Below, piece after piece: positions 49,701 to 61,458 of a DNA stretch of 64,000 nt. This DNA comes from Nymphaea colorata (taxonomy: Eukaryota; Streptophyta; Magnoliopsida; Nymphaeales; Nymphaeaceae). The translations under genes were made by a program, and so were the position numbers. The stretch lies in contig NC_045151.1 in assembly GCF_008831285.2 (NCBI RefSeq), positions 2,537,544 through 2,601,543 on the forward strand. The letters are read 5' to 3'. How positions within the stretch are numbered: position 1 is the first letter of the stretch; each line of letters starts with the position of its first letter. The notes beneath the pieces were generated by a model. It was given only the letters and a program-made list of their open reading frames with translations, was not told where the DNA came from and did no database searches.

Positions 49701-49940
49701 GAGCGGATCAGAAGGATTTCGGTAATGTGTGGGCTGCATGAACTGCAGAGAGACGAGGAAGAGGATGGCGAAGAAGGCACAGATGGTGAGGCACAGGCGG
49801 GCCTTGGGCGGCGGGTCGATGTCGCCATGAATCGGTGGGCGTTCAGTCGACGGCGGAGGAGAGGAAGAAGGCGGCGACGGGAAACCGATTCTCCTCCTGG
49901 TAATCCCGATACGGGATGTATCGCCTCCCGGCTGAGACAT
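40745..49940 (-). CDS. GT8-like glycosyltransferase, type II membrane protein (6 exons)
   Basis: Exons 49677-49940, 48816-48955, 43275-43385, 43041-43191, 41934-42208 and 40745-40985 join in phase (1182 nt, 393 residues), all GT..AG. A Pro/Ser/Arg-rich cytosolic N-terminus is followed by one membrane segment (about residues 49-68, LTICAFFAILFLVSLQFM), as in Golgi type II enzymes. The lumenal part has MHIVSWIDCLDLRPLVVLIN (109-128), NLYFHFFIPDKE, RFMYVPGDVIIKGSVEELL (211-229) and NACVLNTGVLLINSDG (277-292), in the order of a GT8 fold. GT8 enzymes use nucleotide sugars with a metal held by a DxD motif. Here the DxD place reads PGD (216-218), and the usual C-terminal HxxGxxKPW is replaced by QFSGFGSIWKQ. 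The family call is from motif order; donor and acceptor are unknown. Intron 2 (5.4 kb) contains a stack of transposons. Confidence 0.78.
44397..44408 (-). other. Primer binding site, initiator-Met tRNA type
   Basis: Minus strand TGGTATCAGAGC, a perfect match to the usual plant primer site, three bases inside the LTR end. Confidence 0.88.
44412..44726 (-). repeat. 5' LTR of the gypsy-like fragment
   Basis: About 315 bp, starting TGAAATGTAAC and ending GCATCA on the minus strand. The inner end is fixed by the primer site; the outer end is inferred from the TG rule only. Confidence 0.6.
45213..46956 (+). mobile_element. PIF/Harbinger-type (Pack) element carrying host exon(s), 1744 bp
   Basis: Ends GGGCCCGTTCGATGGC and GCCATCAAACGGGCCC are 16-nt inverted repeats with one mismatch, directly flanked by TTA on both sides (45210-45212 and 46957-46959). 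TTA duplication and a GGGCCCGTTTG-type end define the PIF/Harbinger (Tourist) superfamily. No transposase is encoded, so it is non-autonomous. The interior is gene-like: a CT-rich leader, exon 1 of a FolD gene, an intron and a second exon-like segment. It sits in a LINE, which it splits. Confidence 0.85.
45361..46562 (+). pseudogene. Captured FolD exon 1 with a second exon-like segment (chimeric frame)
   Basis: 45361-45474 encodes 38 residues starting MASEDEGSCVIIESKAIAGT and ending DVQDLSQKYNK before a GTAAGG donor. This is the N-terminus of plant cytosolic FolD (methylenetetrahydrofolate dehydrogenase/cyclohydrolase), which in the normal protein continues with a VPGLAVVIVG-type stretch. That next exon is absent. 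Instead an acceptor (ATGTCAG) at 46337 opens 46338-46562: REKDLSSELKVKIDDLKDKI then ESLRNQKFELKN, a coiled coil of unknown origin, then low-quality text to a TAG. The two segments join in phase 0 to a 112-residue frame. It cannot have FolD activity, since the catalytic and NADP-binding parts are missing. Whether it is transcribed is unknown. Confidence 0.7.
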
Positions 49941-50640
49941 CGGCGCACGCCGTCGTCACCCTCGGTCGTCCCTCGTCTTCTCACCGCTCGCCAATTCCTA
50001 TGGAGACCCAAATATCGACGTGATAAATTGATGTACGAATTGGATATTGGCATTTAAACTTGCAGCATGCCGAATTGTTTGTTTCCCATTTCTTATTATT
50101 TTTAAAACAAAAAACAGTTTGAATATGTTAGACTCATAATTTTTTCACATATTCGTCGGATGTTGCCCGCACGGTCCAAAAATTATAATTTATCATTAAA
50201 ACACTATAAATTGTTGTTAAAAATATAATAAACTGGAGCTATACTACGAGACGTTCCTAATGCATATTTAGCTAAAGAATTTTAATGATGGTTTCTAATT
50301 TTTGGTGGTAGGCTATTTGTGAGTTTCATATAATTTATATCTTTTTTTAAGGGGTTATTTAACATTAGGAACATTCTGTGAGTGTTTCATGAATTTACTT
50401 TAAAATTAGTTTAGATTCAAAAACACATAAACAAGTATTTCATGAGTAAGGTTGTTTTTGATACCAAGCAGCCCCTTAAGTTCATATATTATAATGATTT
50501 TTGAAGTCAATATTCAACAACTAACTGCTGTATTTGATTGATTCAAATTATTTGGCTCGACAGTATTGGATCAGTTGTTATGAAAACCAAAGCCAATCCA
50601 TATATGAACCAAACCAGTTTTTTTCTTTTTTCAAAAAGCG
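49941..50640. other. Leader/promoter of the GT8-like gene and intergenic DNA
   Basis: The first about 100 nt upstream of 49940 are GC-rich and probably leader. From 50341 to 50475 an old Tourist-like MITE relative (GGGGTTATTTAACATT ... CAAGCAGCCCCTTAA) may be present, much decayed. Confidence 0.35.
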
Positions 50641-50990
50641 TGATTTAGCACAGTTTTATGGGTTTCAACTTAGAAACATATGTGAGAGAGAAAGAGAGAG
50701 CTGAATAAAATTTTATTAAAAGAAAGCACATCTAAGAGAGTTGAATGAGAAAATACCAAAAATTTAATAAGCAAAAGTATGAAAGTGAAAGTAAAAAATC
50801 AGAGTTAATTTTGCGATACACCTGAAGAACTGCTTGAAACTTTAAATGAACAAAATGCAACAGACAATGAAAATCATAGGTAATGCCACGAAAGAAAACA
50901 TCATTACATATAGTCCGAATAGTCCATATAAGAGGAAGGAGAGTTGATAGATTTTCTAAAAGCTGCAAAAAAAAATTTCTTAAAAAAATA
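50641..50990 (-). mobile_element. Possible LINE fragment
   Basis: The minus-strand text LPLIWTIRTICNDVFFRGI resembles the LLWxIWxxRNDxVFRG-type segment at the C-terminus of plant LINE ORF2. No other LINE motif is visible, so this is tentative. Confidence 0.4.
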
Positions 50991-51005
50991 GACTAGCTTC
51001 ATAGA

Positions 51006-51009
<4 letters not shown>

Positions 51010-51044
<35 letters not shown>
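51010..51044. repeat. (CT)n microsatellite
   Basis: About 17 CT units. Confidence 0.92.
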
Positions 51045-51048
<4 letters not shown>

Positions 51049-54000
51049 GTTGAGTACCCATTTTTTAGGAGACTTTTCCGCTAACATAGGAAAACATGTT
51101 CCCACATTTTATTAGAGGAGGATTTTGGTAATTTATGGGAGGAACTTTTTTGGATTCCACTTCTACTCTTATAGAAGGAGAGTCTTCCATTTAAACCAGT
51201 AAAAAAAAAAATATTTTAGTCATTTCTAGCTCATAACACATGGCCCTTGTTAGGACATAACATATGACATGATCCAGCCCATTTTAATTATATTAGCTCC
51301 TCAGGAATTATTGGAATGAACACTCATATGCAGCATATATTTATTTTTAGTTGCAAGATAGAGAGAGCCATAGAGATTATTAAAGTAATTTATCATTTTT
51401 AGTTGTATTGAAAGTCGGTTCATATTTGGACTTGAAAATTTTAAACTGGATCCAAAACATGATAGTTAGCGGGTAAGACATTCCTTTTACATGTAACTGG
51501 ATTGAGTCTTTATAATGGTCCAAAGAGGCAGAAGGGTACAATGAATCTATGTTGATGTATTGCTAAAGCTCAAGGTAGCAATTTCTTAAATTTTAGCTTC
51601 TGATGAATTTGAAACAAAGCCTTAATGCAACCCACATCAAGTGGTGAAACTGCAAAAGTTTTAGAGGAAGAACCAATGGATTGGAAGAATGCATATTGTT
51701 ATTCTTCTGGAGCACTTGCGAAGATTGCTATGTAAGACCTAATGGAGCTAATGCTACCAAGATTATATTGATCTCTAAAATCTAACAAGAACACCAATTG
51801 AAAGTTTTTATAATGCAAGTTATAAATTTATAGGAATATTGCGATAGTATTGAACAAGTTGAGAGATACTTTTCATTTTTTAGATGGTACCCTTTTCAGA
51901 AGAGAGGTTTATGCAAGAAAAAATATATATCCTCATTACTCATAAATTGGTCTAGGGGAGCGGGATAAATACCCCACCACCCAAGTAAGAGCCCACCCGG
52001 CCCCCTTTTTCCACAATTGGCAAACCCGTGACTCGGACTCGGATTGGAAGATGACCGGGTCACTGCGTCAGTGAGTTGGTACATCGACTCAATGAGTTGA
52101 CTCGTCGACTCGATCGAGTACTCAAATAACGAAGATGTAAATCATAGCAGCTGAATCAAACGAGTCAAGGCCGAAAACAGGGGCGAGCCGGGCCAACCTT
52201 GACTCATGGCTGGATTTGTTGGCGATCCGAGCTGACTCAGGCAATTGCTGAGTCAACTCAGACAGTTTGCCAACTATGCCTTTTTCCCCTTGTCACCATG
52301 GTTCAACATCATATCAATTGGTGCTCGGTATGGAGTCCTCAATGCATAGTAACACATATGTACGTAGGTTTCACCCCATTAATACAAGCGAGGTTGATGC
52401 CCTTACTACTTGAACTAGTGACTGGTGCATGCTTGCCAGTGGCCTCAGATGGTGCACCAATCCTCTTCGAATCCATAAAAAAATTCATAACATCAAATAA
52501 GAAAAAAAAAACATATTTTATGTTCAAGGGTGGTCATGCAATGACTTACATAATGAATACAAATTTAGAATAATGAAAACAAACACCAAAAAAGTGTAGT
52601 TTTGACTACTCATCACTAAGAATAAACATGGCTATTAGCATTTTTCCCATACTTCTATTTCAGGCACAAAAACACTTCCTCAAGCAAAAATGACCCTAAA
52701 AACTTAGATTTCTTTAAGATGAAGATCCATGCAAAGGGAACTTACCTCTCTGGCTTCTTGGTGAGAAAGAGGAGAATATCAAATCTATTTGTTAGACAAT
52801 GGAAGCACAAATTCAATATGATATCATGTTTCTAAAAATTTTGGAGAATTATACAAGTCAAGGGAAATCTCAATGAAGTAGTGGAAGCATAGAGATAACC
52901 ATTTCTATTTTTAGGATAATTGATATGGAATGGAGTGCTTGGGAGGATTGGATGAGGTGATAATGACGTTTGTTTAAGAGATCTTCTTTACAACATGTCA
53001 TACTTTTTGTTTCCTCATACTACAGACCTCCAAAGGTGTAAAAAAAAATTGAGACACAAAAAAAAAGACCAACATACATGATAACAATGAAAAGTGGTAG
53101 AACTTTGCTTTTGCAATTCTTGGAGTACATGAAGATCTTAAGAAATGAAGGAGGGAACAATGTATGTCCCATAAAGTGGAGGAAAAGGATTGCTTAGTAC
53201 CAAATCTAGTGCAACACAATGTCATTCTATATTGAGTGTTTGAATGGTACTATAATTGTGGATATAATTATCAAATGAAGACTACTGCCTAACAACTTCA
53301 AGATTGAAAAAAAAAATTATGTTTAAAGTAATATAACAGATAAGTTTTTCTCAAAGGCTTATTCAAATGCTTTTTCTCAATTTGTCCACCACCAACCAAG
53401 ATCCCATTTAAGAACTAGAAGACATTATAAATCAGACCTAAATTATACCCAAAAAAGGTAGCACTAGCCTTGAGTTTCCAGGTTGTAAGTTTCAATCAAA
53501 TACTAGCTCAAATTTAAAATGTAAACAAGTAATTTTGGCCAATTCGCTATAGAATATACATAGAACTTCCCATGCCCACATTGGATCTGGTTTGTTGTTA
53601 GTACTCATATTGGTTTTCAAATGGATCAAGTGTCATCAATATATGCTAAACCTCTAAAAACCTTTGCAGATGCATATAATTCTCATGTTTTCCAACATTT
53701 TGATGTTAATTTTGCACTTTAAAACTCTTGATCTCATAGCTACATAACATAAGAACTGTCCATAAATAAATTGAAAGACTACTTTAAAAAAATATTTCTA
53801 AAAATGGGTCATATGTTCAAAGTAAAAAACATATAACTTATTATGAGTTAATCCAAAGCAGGTTATATGTGTGTTAGGCTATATGTCAGTCAAGTATTGC
53901 AGCTGCTATTATATTATTTCCATCTGTTTGTGCAACTTGAAGGTGTCTTCATTGCTTCTATACGTACCTTAAACAACTATTAAAAGGTTGTTATGTTCTG

Positions 54001-54180
54001 GTCATATAAAAATACCGGTCATATCAAAATACATTGCAATAAAATGTAACTTTTGGGGTGAATTCATAAATACAAACTACACTTGAAGCATTGGTATCCA
54101 CTCATGACCTTGGGTTTTCCTAGAACATATTTGTGGTGTATTTATCTTTATCTAATTGCATTACACTATAGATAAATCAA
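51045..54180. other. Intergenic, no gene recognised
   Basis: AT-rich. A GACTCG/GAGTCA-rich block lies at 52020-52280. No intact frame or domain found. Confidence 0.4.
52020..52280. repeat. GAGTCGACTCG-rich repeat block
   Basis: Multiple GAGTTGACTC, GACTCGATCGAG and GAGTCAACTCAG motifs in both orientations, resembling terminal regions of old plant TIR elements; ends not defined. Confidence 0.45.
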
Positions 54181-54182
54181 GA

Positions 54183-54440
54183 CACAAATTTCAACATTCT
54201 TCATAGTTTTTGCCATCATTTTTTTTCAAATGGTTTCTATCATTAGTAGTTAGTTGTGAATAAGACGTTATCGCATCCGCCATTTGTCTTTGTATAGTAA
54301 ACATATGTCTTTTTTAACGCAACTTCATAATTCACAACATTCTTCATGGTCTTTGTCATCATTTTTTTCAAATGATTTCTATTATTCATAGTTGTGAATG
54401 ACACATTATCACATCTATCATTTATCTTTGTAAAGTAATT
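54183..54440. repeat. Imperfect tandem duplication, period about 143 bp
   Basis: CAACATTCTTCATAG..TTTG.CATCATTTTTTTCAAATG recurs at about 54192 and 54335, followed in both by TTTCTAT, GTTGTGAAT and ATTTATCTTTGTA-type segments. Confidence 0.75.
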
Positions 54441-54549
54441 GTAAGTATTTTTTAGATCAATATCAATGTTATCAACTATTTACCTACTATAGTATGTGAA
54501 GATGTCATTTTACAATGTGTTTTCAACAAAAGAGACATACTTAGAGGTG

Positions 54550-56010
54550 TCAATTCATGGTTTTAATCACAGAAGAAGGTAGTATGTCGTATTTCTCAAC
54601 TGGAAGCAACATTATGAATGCTCTTAGTTGGCAACTATACATTGAATTTGACTTACGAATGTTGAATTTCTACTTGGTTGCTTTCAAATTTCTTGAACCA
54701 AAGATATGTCATTTTGATTATGCCACCATCATATTTTTGCCTCAAAAGAACTTTCTTAGGTTAAAGTTATGTCATAGAGCATATATAATGTAAAATTTGT
54801 GCACATTAGCCAATTACATTCCCACCACTAGAATATAAAAGTCAACAACAACAATTTTAATTCTTACACATGTATTAATCTCACAATGAGAAAAAACTTG
54901 CCGTCTTCTTCATCTTTCCTATCACTAGACACAATGTTAACTTTAGCTGTGTCCACCTAAACATTTAATGTACAAGTTTTGTTTCATGCATGTCATTTAA
55001 TTAGATATTCACATCATCCATAAAACTTTCGACTTATTGAAATTCTAATTCTTTATTGCCACTAGATGGTAAGACTTCTATTATAAAAAGCAATATCATA
55101 TGAAGCGATCATTAGTACATCAATAGTACATGCATATACAAAATTGAAGTAATTTTAGGGGACAACTAAATATTCAACAATTTACAAAAGAGGCAGGTAT
55201 CAATTAAACAATAACACTTAAACAATGAGTGATTTATCATAAAAGAATAAATCTGTAAAAATTTGCCAAAGAAAACTGAATATTGTTACAAATACAAAAC
55301 GAATTACATACGATGACACCAATTTAATATATATGCAACAAAAAAGACATACTTGGTGGTACCAAAATATTAGTGACATTTTTTTCATACTTTTTTGATG
55401 TACTTAATTAACGCATCAATGATGTCTACCTTTACTGATGTGACCATAAAGCATCAATGGAAGTATCATGGCATTTTTGTACCAATGTTTTCTTTGGCAT
55501 CATTAGAAGCATCACTAAAAGTTTTACATATTTTTGCTATATTTATTAATGTTTTCACTTACACTAGTGAATACTCTCATTTTCAGAACGATGGTACCTA
55601 TACCATACTTTTCATTTAGAAGGAATTCTATGATTATTTTTGTTCAACAACTAAATGTTGATTATGGCTTGGAAAATGTTGAATTTTCATTTGGTTTTCT
55701 CTAACCTTGCTTGAAACAAACAAGTATTTGCCTTTTTTGATAAGGACAACGCACATTTTTATCACAAAAATGTATTGCAACACTGAAATCATATTATAGA
55801 ATATAAACATTGTAAAATTTGTATGTGTTGGCCCTATTATTTAACTACGATGATATTGTCAGAATATACAAGTCAACAACATTTCTAGTGTCAACACCTA
55901 TATTATACTCACAATGGAAAAAAAATAAGATCTTCACCTTTTTATCACTTGAAACAGTGTTACTTTTAGGTGTGTCATTCATATAGTTTACCAAAACATT
56001 TTCATGTATA
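54550..56010. repeat. Diverged duplication, offset about 1.02 kb
   Basis: Segments near 54650-55000 recur in the same order near 55670-56010: GTAAAATTTGT (54791 and 55811), AAAAGTCAACAACAACA against CAAGTCAACAACATTTC, CTCACAATG with an A run, TATCACTAGACACAATGTTA against TATCACTTGAAACAGTGTTA, and AGCTGTGTCC against AGGTGTGTCA. Identity is clearly below the younger repeats in the window. Non-coding. Confidence 0.6.
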
Positions 56011-56444
56011 AGTCTACTTTCAAGTCCATTCTTTATGTATATGTTCTTTTCATTCATCAAATAGTACGATGAACTAGCTTGGGGCTGTGTGGTCTTTTCT
56101 CAAACTATCTTCTTTATCCATGTATATCAATATTTCAATGAAATTGATTATTTTCCATATAAGCAGAAAATAAAACAATGTATAAATAGATATTAAAGTA
56201 ATTAAGTTAAAAGTATGAAGCAAGCATTATAGCTTGTTCAAATGCATTTATGTAAAAACATGAGTATTGACTTTTTTATTCATGGGTAACCTAGGAGCGA
56301 TATCTCATGAATTCCCCCAACACACAAGCATGAGTTCAAGTTCAAGGCTGAGCAAGCAACAGCTAGAGAGGTAAGGTTGGGCTTTGTGTCGGCCGACTCA
56401 ATACGAAGTTGTTCTTGGGTCAGCTTGTAGCTTGTGCTCGTGAT
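56011..56444. other. Intergenic, no gene recognised
   Basis: AT-rich; nothing supportable. Confidence 0.4.
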
Positions 56445-56880
56445 TCTAGCTTTTCGGAGTCACCCAACCATCTAACTAAGAATGTCTAATCCAACAAAAT
56501 GAATGGTTAAGAGAAAGCCATGGAGAAAAAGTGATGAACATTTTTGTTTTATAGTATGAGTTCACACTTTTTTCTCTCAACTATCCATCTACTTCAGATG
56601 GACAGCCTTGGTTCATTGGCTAGGTGACTTTGGATAGTCTGAATCATTATTCATTCACTCATATATAATATATGAAAATTGAATGGTGACTCTGGCTTTT
56701 CAGAGTCTCATGATGGATAGGTAAGAGAAAAGCGAGGAGAAAATGTGATAGATATTTTGTTATGTACTATTAGTTCACACATTTTTTTTCTTGTTTTTCT
56801 CTCAACCATCCATCTACTTTAGATGGATGGCCTTGGTTCGATGGCTGGGCGACTTTGGATAGTTAGAGTCACCCAAACCA
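56445..56880. repeat. Imperfect tandem duplication of about 220 bp
   Basis: The block with AGTTCACAC, CTCTCAAC, ATCCATCTACTT, AGATGGA and CCTTGGTTC, then GACTTTGGATAGT, occurs at about 56558-56640 and 56772-56862, preceded in both by a TTAAGAGAAAGC/GTAAGAGAAAAGC segment. Confidence 0.75.
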
Positions 56881-56975
56881 TCTAACTAGAGTCTCACACA
56901 CACACACACACATATAGTCAGACCCTAGCGGTTGGCCTAAGGCCTGAATTTGAGGCGTAGGATCAACGTGTTTCA

Positions 56976-57231
<256 letters not shown>

Positions 57232-57715
57232 CGTGAGCTCTTCTTAACAAAAAATGAAGAAATGGTTAACGATATAATCAAATAAAGCAATAAATTATTA
57301 TACATAATTAATAATATATATTATATTATCTATTAATTTGTTAGATTACTTATTATTTCATATTTCATCACTAAGATCCATACAACTAAAGTAAGAACTC
57401 TGAATCCAATTTGACTTAAGAGGTGATAATATTTGACATTGCTACATTACTATTTGAAGAAGTGTTTGATATTACTATTTGATGTTACTAAGTCTTCAAC
57501 ACCACTTCAACCTCTCGTTTTTATTCACTATCCAAGCCTTTGAAAACCCATATTAATTCTTCTGCAACCTTTTTCCTAACAATTCTTCCAATTCCTCCCT
57601 CCTTTTATCTGTTCTATGTGCATTCACTCCCCATCTACTCTCTTTGCATTTACGGCTTAACTCTTCAAAGAGAGAGAGAGCCCGAAAGGGTGCGAGAGAG
57701 AGAGGAGGGAGAAAA

Positions 57716-57892
57716 ATGGCCGCAGTCACGAGTGCCATCATCGCCATCGCGGCCGTTGTTCTGGGCTGGATCGCAATCGAGCTCGCCTGCAAGCCCTGTC
57801 TCGAGAAGGGGAGGGAGGCAATAGATCGGAACCTCAATCCCAATTATGATCCCGACGACGACGTCCGAGCTCCTCTCTCCGCCACCTCATAG
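57716..57892 (+). CDS. OEP7: Outer envelope protein 7 (OEP7/OEP6), chloroplast
   Basis: Single exon, 58 residues, starting MAAVTSAIIAIAAVVLGWIA, with one hydrophobic segment (about residues 4-24) followed by a short basic/acidic tail (ELACKPCLEKGREAID, NPNYDPDDDVRAP). Plant OEP7 proteins are about 60-70 residues, signal-anchored in the chloroplast outer envelope without a cleaved presequence; the membrane segment plus C-terminal positive residues carries the targeting information. The GWxAIE...KP.L core and the PDDD-type acidic patch are characteristic. The in-frame upstream Met at 57644 would add a GA-repeat-encoded Arg/Glu-rich stretch before the anchor; I prefer 57716, preceded by GAAAA, because it gives the family length. 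The leader is GA-rich (about 57669-57714). The gene appears intact. Confidence 0.85.
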   Translation: MAAVTSAIIAIAAVVLGWIAIELACKPCLEKGREAIDRNLNPNYDPDDDVRAPLSATS

Positions 57893-60800
57893 ATTCGGAC
57901 ATTGTGCAGGAGAGAGCGCCATAGACTGCCAAAAGGATGCTCCCTCCGCTACCATGTTTTTCTTGGAATTGAGGGTGAAAGATTTTCTAGTATATGTTTT
58001 TCTTTTCTGTTTCCGCATCACCACTCTGTATCCACATAAAAATTAATGCGTGTGATTTTTCCTTTGATCTTTATCGTCCTGATGCTGTAATTTTCGAAAC
58101 CTAGAAAGCGAATTTTAGATGTTCAAAGATGCACATTAGATGTGGTACGGTAGCTAAGCAGGCTGCAGATCGATTTCCCTCATTCGGCTGCTACGTAATG
58201 GGTGATCTGTGGTTTGGTAAAGCTCTTGCAAGAGAATCCAGTTAATCTTGCAGTTATGGAAACTTTGTGAACAAGCCATCTTTCTGCTTTGTCTGCACCT
58301 TCAATCAAGCTGTTACATGCTTCAGAAAAAAAAAGCCAAAAAGTTGGTATCATGTGCAGGTGCATCTTGAAATTGTAAGAACAAGTTTTTTTTTTCTGTT
58401 TTCATGGTTTTCACTTCTTCATTCACCAAAAGAAAAAAAAGAAACGGAAAAAGAAAAGAGCATTAAATTGGAATAGTATCTGCACTGATAGGAAATCTCA
58501 TTGGTGCTAGAAGTGAAGATAAATATACCCAAAGGTCTCAAGTACAATGTGGGAAGGTTTGTGTGTAAACCATTAACTGTAGAAGTGGAGAGCTGGTTGG
58601 GCGTCAGTTTTCTCAGTTCCTGAAATTGGAAAATAAATTTCACCCACTGGTAAATTACAGCTCTCATAATTCACCCTCTTTTTCTTAGAATAACTCGGAA
58701 AATTTCGTTTTTGCATCAAACATACAGATGAAAACAGATAAATACTGCCTATGACGCATAAGAGTTTGTGGTTTTGCATATAGGAGTACACCCACTTCAC
58801 TTAATTGTGGAAAGAGGGATACAAAAAATGCTGCTTCTTTTCTGTTGATATTCGGAATTTCTTTCCTTTTTCTTTGGCTGCATGATGGAAATCAAATACT
58901 GACTCTTCTCCTTACGCCAAGTATGTTTCTCTGGTCATACGATGGTTAGAACTTAGAACTGTACAACTGGATCTGTTACAGAAAACCAGCCATCAACTTG
59001 AGATCTGCATTGTCGTTTGATCATCCCTTCTGTTATTGGCACTTAGAAGCAGTTTGCCTCGATTAAAACTATATTACAAAAGAAAAGATTGTAAGCATGA
59101 TCTCTCTGTGTTCTCTCATAATATTGTTGACAATAAAAGACCAGGTTTTTCTGTGCAGAAGACATAAGATCAGTTCATTATTTAAGTACCAGAGATGCAT
59201 AACACCGAGAAACAGACTACGCCACCCGCCAAATACTCAAAATTCTTTATTCTGAAACAAAATAAAGGGTAGATGTTATTTCTTAGTTCTTATGGACATC
59301 ATATGAAAGATGAAGGCAATGCAGTTTATCATGTTCCTTGAAATTGGAGGATTCTTTAATGTTTCTCTTGAGTGCTGGACTGAGACAGTCTTGGGGAGAT
59401 CATCATCGCTGATCATGGAGGTCAGGCTCCGGAGATAGGATCTAGACTGTGGCAATGCTAGCAGAATCAGCGTGAAGCTTTCTGGAAGATGTCTGGTCTG
59501 AGTTTTTACTGTGGCAGTGGCTTCCATATGCACCCATAGTTGCTGCATTCGGTTTGAGTAAACTCTGGATCAATCTGTGTTATGCTTCCTGCACTTGTTT
59601 TGAGCTGTTAATGTCCTGCATCTGGGCATTGTGCTTCCCTCTGACCGGTTCCCTTCTTTGGAGCCAACCACCGGCTTCAAGAAGCCCTTGTGTTTCAGGT
59701 CGCCTATTATATTCAGTGATGCAAGAACTTAACTATATTACTGCGGCAAAGTTCTGTATGTTACAGCTTTTCGAGCATAAATGCATGAACGGCGACAATT
59801 GTGGAATATATATCAAGCATATGAAGCACTCTACAATGGACAGGAACCAGCATTAGACATTGTAAGTTATGTATTTAAATCACTATATTTATTATCATAT
59901 ATTATTGATTTCAGTTTTGTTGTTGTGCCTCATTTAGCACTCTTTGACACCTAATTATTGTAAGACTAAAGGTGGGCGTCTGGCCGGGCTGGGCTCTAGA
60001 TATAAACAATGATGTTGGTCCTTGCTGAGTCAGGCTGTGCCCTATTCGGTCTGATAATATGTATATAAAAAATATTTTAATGTATTATGTTTTTGATCTA
60101 TTAATTTACATGCCGTTCCTCAAAGAAGATCGTTGCATAGTTCGGGTAGTCTTGACTGCAGTCATGATAAATTATCATATTATTAGCAACTTTAGATCAT
60201 TACTGGCATCAACACCCTCTCAAAACAATGTTATTATACATGTTGCTGGTGATTTGATACTAAGGATTTACTTTTGGCGATTTAACTAATAAGCATTACA
60301 AGTACTAGTGGCAACTTAAGTATATGTTGGTTTTCGTTATTAATATTGAAATGGTTCTTTGAGTGATTACAATACAATGTTAATGATTCACTGTGACGCA
60401 TTCATGATCAATCACATGCTAAACCTAATGATGTTCGTCCAGCAATTTATCAGAAATTTACGTGCTTTGACAGAAACACCCAAAATACACGAATATGAAT
60501 AGATCACAGGAAATTGAAAATGAACCAGAATAGTAACACACCACAATGAAAGCCTGAATGGGGACTCTTGTTCGAGGTAGTCCACACTGACAGTCAACTT
60601 TGGCCGTGAAAACTTGAGTTTTGACTGTGATAGTTCACAGAGGATGGAAATTCAACGGTCTGGTAAGGGATTAGCTGGACTCGACAGTTTCGCGGAGGTT
60701 TTACTCATAGCGAAGGGGCTTGCGAAGGGTTTTACTCGACATAGAAGTTGGAGGACATTAATGCCTTATTGATTGATGTTTATCAATGTAGTGTTCAATA

Positions 60801-60893
60801 GCCTTGGATTCAATTTGGAAGAGCTGTAGTGTTCAATAGCCTTGGATTCAGTTTGGAAGGGCACCATTTTAAAAATACTCATCGTGGGGCGCC
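57893..60893. other. 3' flank of OEP7 and intergenic DNA
   Basis: The OEP7 3' UTR probably extends for some 150-200 nt. An open minus-strand stretch at 59276-59548 (HLPESFTLILLALPQSRSYL) looks coding-like but has no supported start, partner exon or family. A GGGCGTCTGGCCGGGCTGGG motif at 59973-59992 resembles ends of plant TIR repeats. Confidence 0.35.

Positions 60894-60920
<27 letters not shown>
60894..60920. repeat. (TA)n microsatellite
   Basis: About 13 TA units. Confidence 0.9.
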
Positions 60921-60925
<5 letters not shown>

Positions 60926-61000
60926 GATAACGGTTTAAAAATGCCTATTTAAAAATAAAAAAATTTTAATAGACTAATGTAAGCAATTGTTCACACCAAT

Positions 61001-61282
61001 CACCATGTGGCTCTTCATATCTTCATATTTGAGGCTGTACTAAAAAGTGTGGATTGTAAGATCATACAATTAAACAGATTAAGAATATTGCCCAGACCAG
61101 TCACCATGTGGCTCCACCACTGCTTGGATCTCATATTTGAGGTTGTATTAAAAAGTGAGGATCGTAAGATCATACAATCAAATAGATTGAGGATACTGCC
61201 CAGACCTCACACCATGTGGCTCCACCACTTGGATCTCATTTTGAGGTCGTATTAAAAAGTGTGGATTGTAAGATCATACAAT
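61001..61282. repeat. Tandem repeat of about 101-108 bp, nearly three copies
   Basis: CACCATGTGGCTC starts copies at 61001, 61102 and 61210. Each continues with TTTGAGG, TATTAAAAAGTG, GGAT, GTAAGATCATACAAT and AGATT.AG. Copies differ by small indels. Open frames across the array are repeat translations. Confidence 0.9.
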
Positions 61283-61458
61283 TAAAAAGATTGAGGATCT
61301 TATGGATATTAAATGTTATATGTAAAAATCATGAATTTAAAAGTAGAATGGAGATGTTTGAAGGAATTGGTAAAAAGATTGAGGATCTTATGGATATTAA
61401 ATGTTATATGTAAAAATCATGAATTTAAAAGTAGAATGGAGATGTTTGAAGGAATTGG
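61283..61458. repeat. 88-bp perfect tandem duplication
   Basis: 61283-61370 and 61371-61458 appear identical apart from the first base or two (TAAAAAGATTGAGGATCTTA ... GAAGGAATTGG). It starts exactly where the 105-bp array ends and shares its AAAAAGATTGAGGAT motif. Confidence 0.92.

Noticed and set aside
59276..59856. Open frames on opposite strands between OEP7 and the tandem arrays
   Set aside because: Coding-like in places but no start context, partner exon or recognisable family; left as intergenic.
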